This document shows, one piece after another, positions 61,797-64,000 of a DNA stretch of 64,000 nt. The stretch covers positions 62,001-126,000 of the forward strand of contig JACZWU010000002.1 in the NCBI GenBank assembly GCA_022571985.1. Direction: 5' to 3'. A program made the translations under genes and the position numbers. The notes beneath the pieces were generated by a model. It saw only the letters and a program-made list of their open reading frames with translations, did not search any database and was not told the origin of the DNA. Numbering within the stretch: position 1 is the stretch's first letter; every line of letters starts with the position of its first letter. This stretch comes from Candidatus Zixiibacteriota bacterium. GTDB lineage: Bacteria; Zixibacteria; MSB-5A5; GN15; FEB-12.

Positions 61797-61879
61797 CCTT
61801 ACGGGTAGCTGTCACTTAATATTATTTTTTGACTGTTACCTGAAATAATTAGACCTTTATGTTTTAAAGGAGCATTCTA

Positions 61880-64000
61880 ATGATGCACAAAAGAACAGTA
61901 TATTCTTTGTTGCTGACCTCCTTTATACTGGTGTTTGCATTTTCATCAGCCTTGGCTCAGACTGTTACTTTTGAGTCGAAGAACGCAAATCGCTGTGAAG
62001 CAGGAGTACTGAATATTACAGTTGATCCTGGTAATCGTAATCCGGATTTGAACGCAATTGAGATTGTTTTTGAAATCAGCTCTGCTTCTGGCGGTGCTTT
62101 CTTTGACAATATCAATGTAGTCTTCGATGCAGGTTTTGCAAGTCTCAACAACCGTATCATCGATATGTCAGGAGTAGACAATGTTTCTCCTGATACGATA
62201 CGTATTGCGGCCCTTGCAACAGACCCTGGTGACATTTGTCTTTCAGGTGTGACGGTAGTAGCTCAAGTGGAGTTCTTGACCAATGACGTATGTTCAGGTG
62301 AAATCTCTCTGGACGGAGCAGTATATACAAGCCCAACGAATCCGTTGCTTGTAGCTTCGACCCAGTTTGTAGACTGCGCAACCAATGCTTTGATTGCAGC
62401 AGCAGTAGTAGCCGGAACAGTTACGGTGGTCAATGAAGTCCCTACTATCGACGCCATAGCTAATGTTAGTCTGTCCTGGACAGCGTCCTATTCAGCTCTA
62501 GCAACAGCTAACGACCCTGATTTGGCCAATGGCTGTGAAACGCTAACGTTCAGCAAACTGGCTGGTCCGGCTGGTTTGTCAGTAAATTCTGCTACAGGTG
62601 CCTTGAGCTGGAGTCCTACCGGCGCAGACATCGGAATTAATGCAGTGACAATCCAGATAGCGGATGCTTGCGGTGCTACTGCAAGTACCAGTTATGAAAT
62701 CTGTGTAACTAACGCAGCGCCTGTAATTGCTTCATGTTCAAGTCCCGACCGTACTTGTTGGGGAGCTGAAGTTTCAGGCAGCGTAGACGCTTCCGATCCC
62801 GATGGCGGACCGGCAGCTTTATCCTATTCTGTGGCCAGGTTTAATGGTCCGGGAACGGTAAACGTTAGTCCGAGCACGGGTGACTGGAGTTGGCAGATAG
62901 ACGAGCAGAACGCTTATATTGGTACATTTACGCTGTGTATTGCAGTGACAGATGGCGCCAATGTTTCGGATCCTTCCTGCAGTCCGTCCAATGCAGACAC
63001 TTGCTGTGTGGAGATTGAAGTCATTCCTACTTTCCGGGTATCTATCGAGAAAACCGAAAGAACATCTTTTGGTTCCATCGAAAATGTCAGTATCACACTT
63101 GACAATAGTACTGACCCAGGTAACCCGATGGGTGGATATGATCTCTTGATTCAGTATGATGCCTCAGCATTGTCCTTTAACTCAGCTGCAATCGGCGCCT
63201 TGATTGAAGCCGATGGCTGGGAATATTTTAAATATCGTTTTGGTGAATCCGGTAACTGCGGCTCGAGCGCCTGCCCGTCAGGTATAGTTCGGATAGTAGC
63301 ATTTGCCGAGATCAATGATGGCGCTAATCATCCGGCCGGATTTGGTGAAACCCCGGCAGCCAGCAGCGAACTTACCGTATTGTCATTCTTAGTCACTGGC
63401 GACATTACATTTGAGTGTCAGTACGTACCGATTCGGTTCAAGTGGTATGATTGCGGAGACAATGGCATTTCATCCAAGAGTGGTGACACTCTGTTTATTT
63501 CACGAAATGTCTACGACTTCGATCTCATTGGCAACATAGCCGATCCGAGCGCTTCCTTCCCGACTTTGCAGGGCGCCAACTCAACCTGTGATGTGGCTGT
63601 TGATGACGGAAAACCGGATCTTGAGCGCTGCGTTGACTTCCGGAACGGTGGAATTGACATCGTTTGCCTAGACGAAATTGACGATCGTGGAGATATCAAC
63701 TTGAACAACGTTGCCAACGAAGTTGCTGACGCTGTTCTGTTCACCAACTATTTCATCTATGGTATTTCCGTATTCACCGTTAACCTTGAGGGACAGATTG
63801 CTGCCACAGACGTCAATGCCGATGGCTTGGCCCTGTCGGTTGCTGATTTGGTATACCTGATTCGTATCGTTATTGGCGATGCTCTGCCATATGCCAAAAT
63901 CACTCCGCTGGCGGTTCGTTATACCCATGATAATCAGGGTGTAATGTCGGTTAAGGACGATGTCCAGATCGGCGCTGCTCATATAGTGATTTCTGGCGAT
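61880..64000 (+). CDS. Large secreted protein with cohesin-like and dockerin-like modules (partial, 5' part)
   Basis: The + strand reads open from ATG 61880 (AAAGGAG nine bases upstream) to the window edge, 707 codons. Signal HKRTVYSLLLTSFILVFAFSSALAQ. First module about residues 27-175: a cohesin-like sandwich (LNAIEIVFEISSASGGAFFD). Then cadherin/Ig-like repeats with SVNSATGALSWSPTGAD and NVSPSTGDWSWQIDEQ. Next a second cohesin-like module (NVSITLDNSTDPGNPMGGYD, LLIQYDASALSFN). Then a dockerin-like pair: RGDINLNNVANEVADAVLFT and DVNADGLALSVADLVYLIRI. The end is missing. Probably on the cell surface, binding or building multi-protein structures. Confidence 0.82.
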   Translation, partial: MMHKRTVYSLLLTSFILVFAFSSALAQTVTFESKNANRCEAGVLNITVDPGNRNPDLNAIEIVFEISSASGGAFFDNINVVFDAGFASLNNRIIDMSGVDNVSPDTIRIAALATDPGDICLSGVTVVAQVEFLTNDVCSGEISLDGAVYTSPTNPLLVASTQFVDCATNALIAAAVVAGTVTVVNEVPTIDAIANVSLSWTASYSALATANDPDLANGCETLTFSKLAGPAGLSVNSATGALSWSPTGADIGINAVTIQIADACGATASTSYEICVTNAAPVIASCSSPDRTCWGAEVSGSVDASDPDGGPAALSYSVARFNGPGTVNVSPSTGDWSWQIDEQNAYIGTFTLCIAVTDGANVSDPSCSPSNADTCCVEIEVIPTFRVSIEKTERTSFGSIENVSITLDNSTDPGNPMGGYDLLIQYDASALSFNSAAIGALIEADGWEYFKYRFGESGNCGSSACPSGIVRIVAFAEINDGANHPAGFGETPAASSELTVLSFLVTGDITFECQYVPIRFKWYDCGDNGISSKSGDTLFISRNVYDFDLIGNIADPSASFPTLQGANSTCDVAVDDGKPDLERCVDFRNGGIDIVCLDEIDDRGDINLNNVANEVADAVLFTNYFIYGISVFTVNLEGQIAATDVNADGLALSVADLVYLIRIVIGDALPYAKITPLAVRYTHDNQGVMSVKDDVQIGAAHIVISGD

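Overview
The window comes from a bacterial chromosome of moderate GC (roughly 45-50% by eye) with no plasmid, phage or transposase genes. The envelope is Gram-negative in type: many lipoproteins with lipobox signals, a beta-barrel-like protein and an HldD-like epimerase. The secreted proteins combine a 'YPNPYR' C-terminal sorting-like domain, cohesin-like and dockerin-like modules, and there is a Bacteroidetes-type serine palmitoyltransferase. This points to the FCB superphylum, perhaps a Zixibacteria-like lineage. The lineage is an inference from gene content, not from a marker tree.

Layout. 1-3.2 kb: dnaE (partial, -) diverges from recA. 3.3-7.7 kb: a small lipoprotein, a STAS protein, two tandem paralogous lipoproteins, class I FBP aldolase, an apparent stand-alone structured RNA gene (about 6941-7332) and a small Smr protein. 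7.7-19 kb: peptide use (POT transporter, oligoendopeptidase F, M32 carboxypeptidase), an AlkC-type glycosylase, ThyX, a HEPN-like orphan and a coupled phosphoribosyltransferase/DprA-like pair, with dispersed intergenic repeats between them. 19-32 kb: a large secreted protein, trkA-trkH plus a metallophosphoesterase, a histone H1-like/SWIB fusion, and DUF1015-serA-serC. 31.5-35 kb: serine palmitoyltransferase and a GNAT-type acyltransferase next to an HldD-like epimerase, a likely ceramide locus. 35-38.5 kb (-): a five-gene overlapping operon (dprA, yigZ, PfkB kinase, PAP2 phosphatase, macro domain). 38.6-46 kb: lipoproteins, a haem-binding protein, murQ and asnS. 46.4-52.5 kb (-): tRNA-Lys, FKBP isomerase, purA, engB, lon and a kinase-fold protein without catalytic residues. 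52.6-55.5 kb: pruA-like dehydrogenase, tRNA-Glu and an orphan gene with a possible leaderless promoter. 55.7-60.9 kb: histidine kinase, NtrC-family regulator, a textbook sigma-54 promoter, then a coiled-coil exported protein and an outer-membrane barrel candidate. 61.4-64 kb: a long structured leader and a large cohesin/dockerin secreted protein running off the window.

Promoters that can be placed independently (upstream of the two tRNAs) have the form TTGAC(A/T), 16-18 nt, TATTAT or TATTTT. The same form appears before the RNA candidate, the 61.9-kb secreted gene and the 54.6-kb orphan, which supports those calls.

The items most worth following up are the structured RNA, the sigma-54 envelope circuit, the PRTase-DprA pair, the putative ceramide locus and the pseudokinase.
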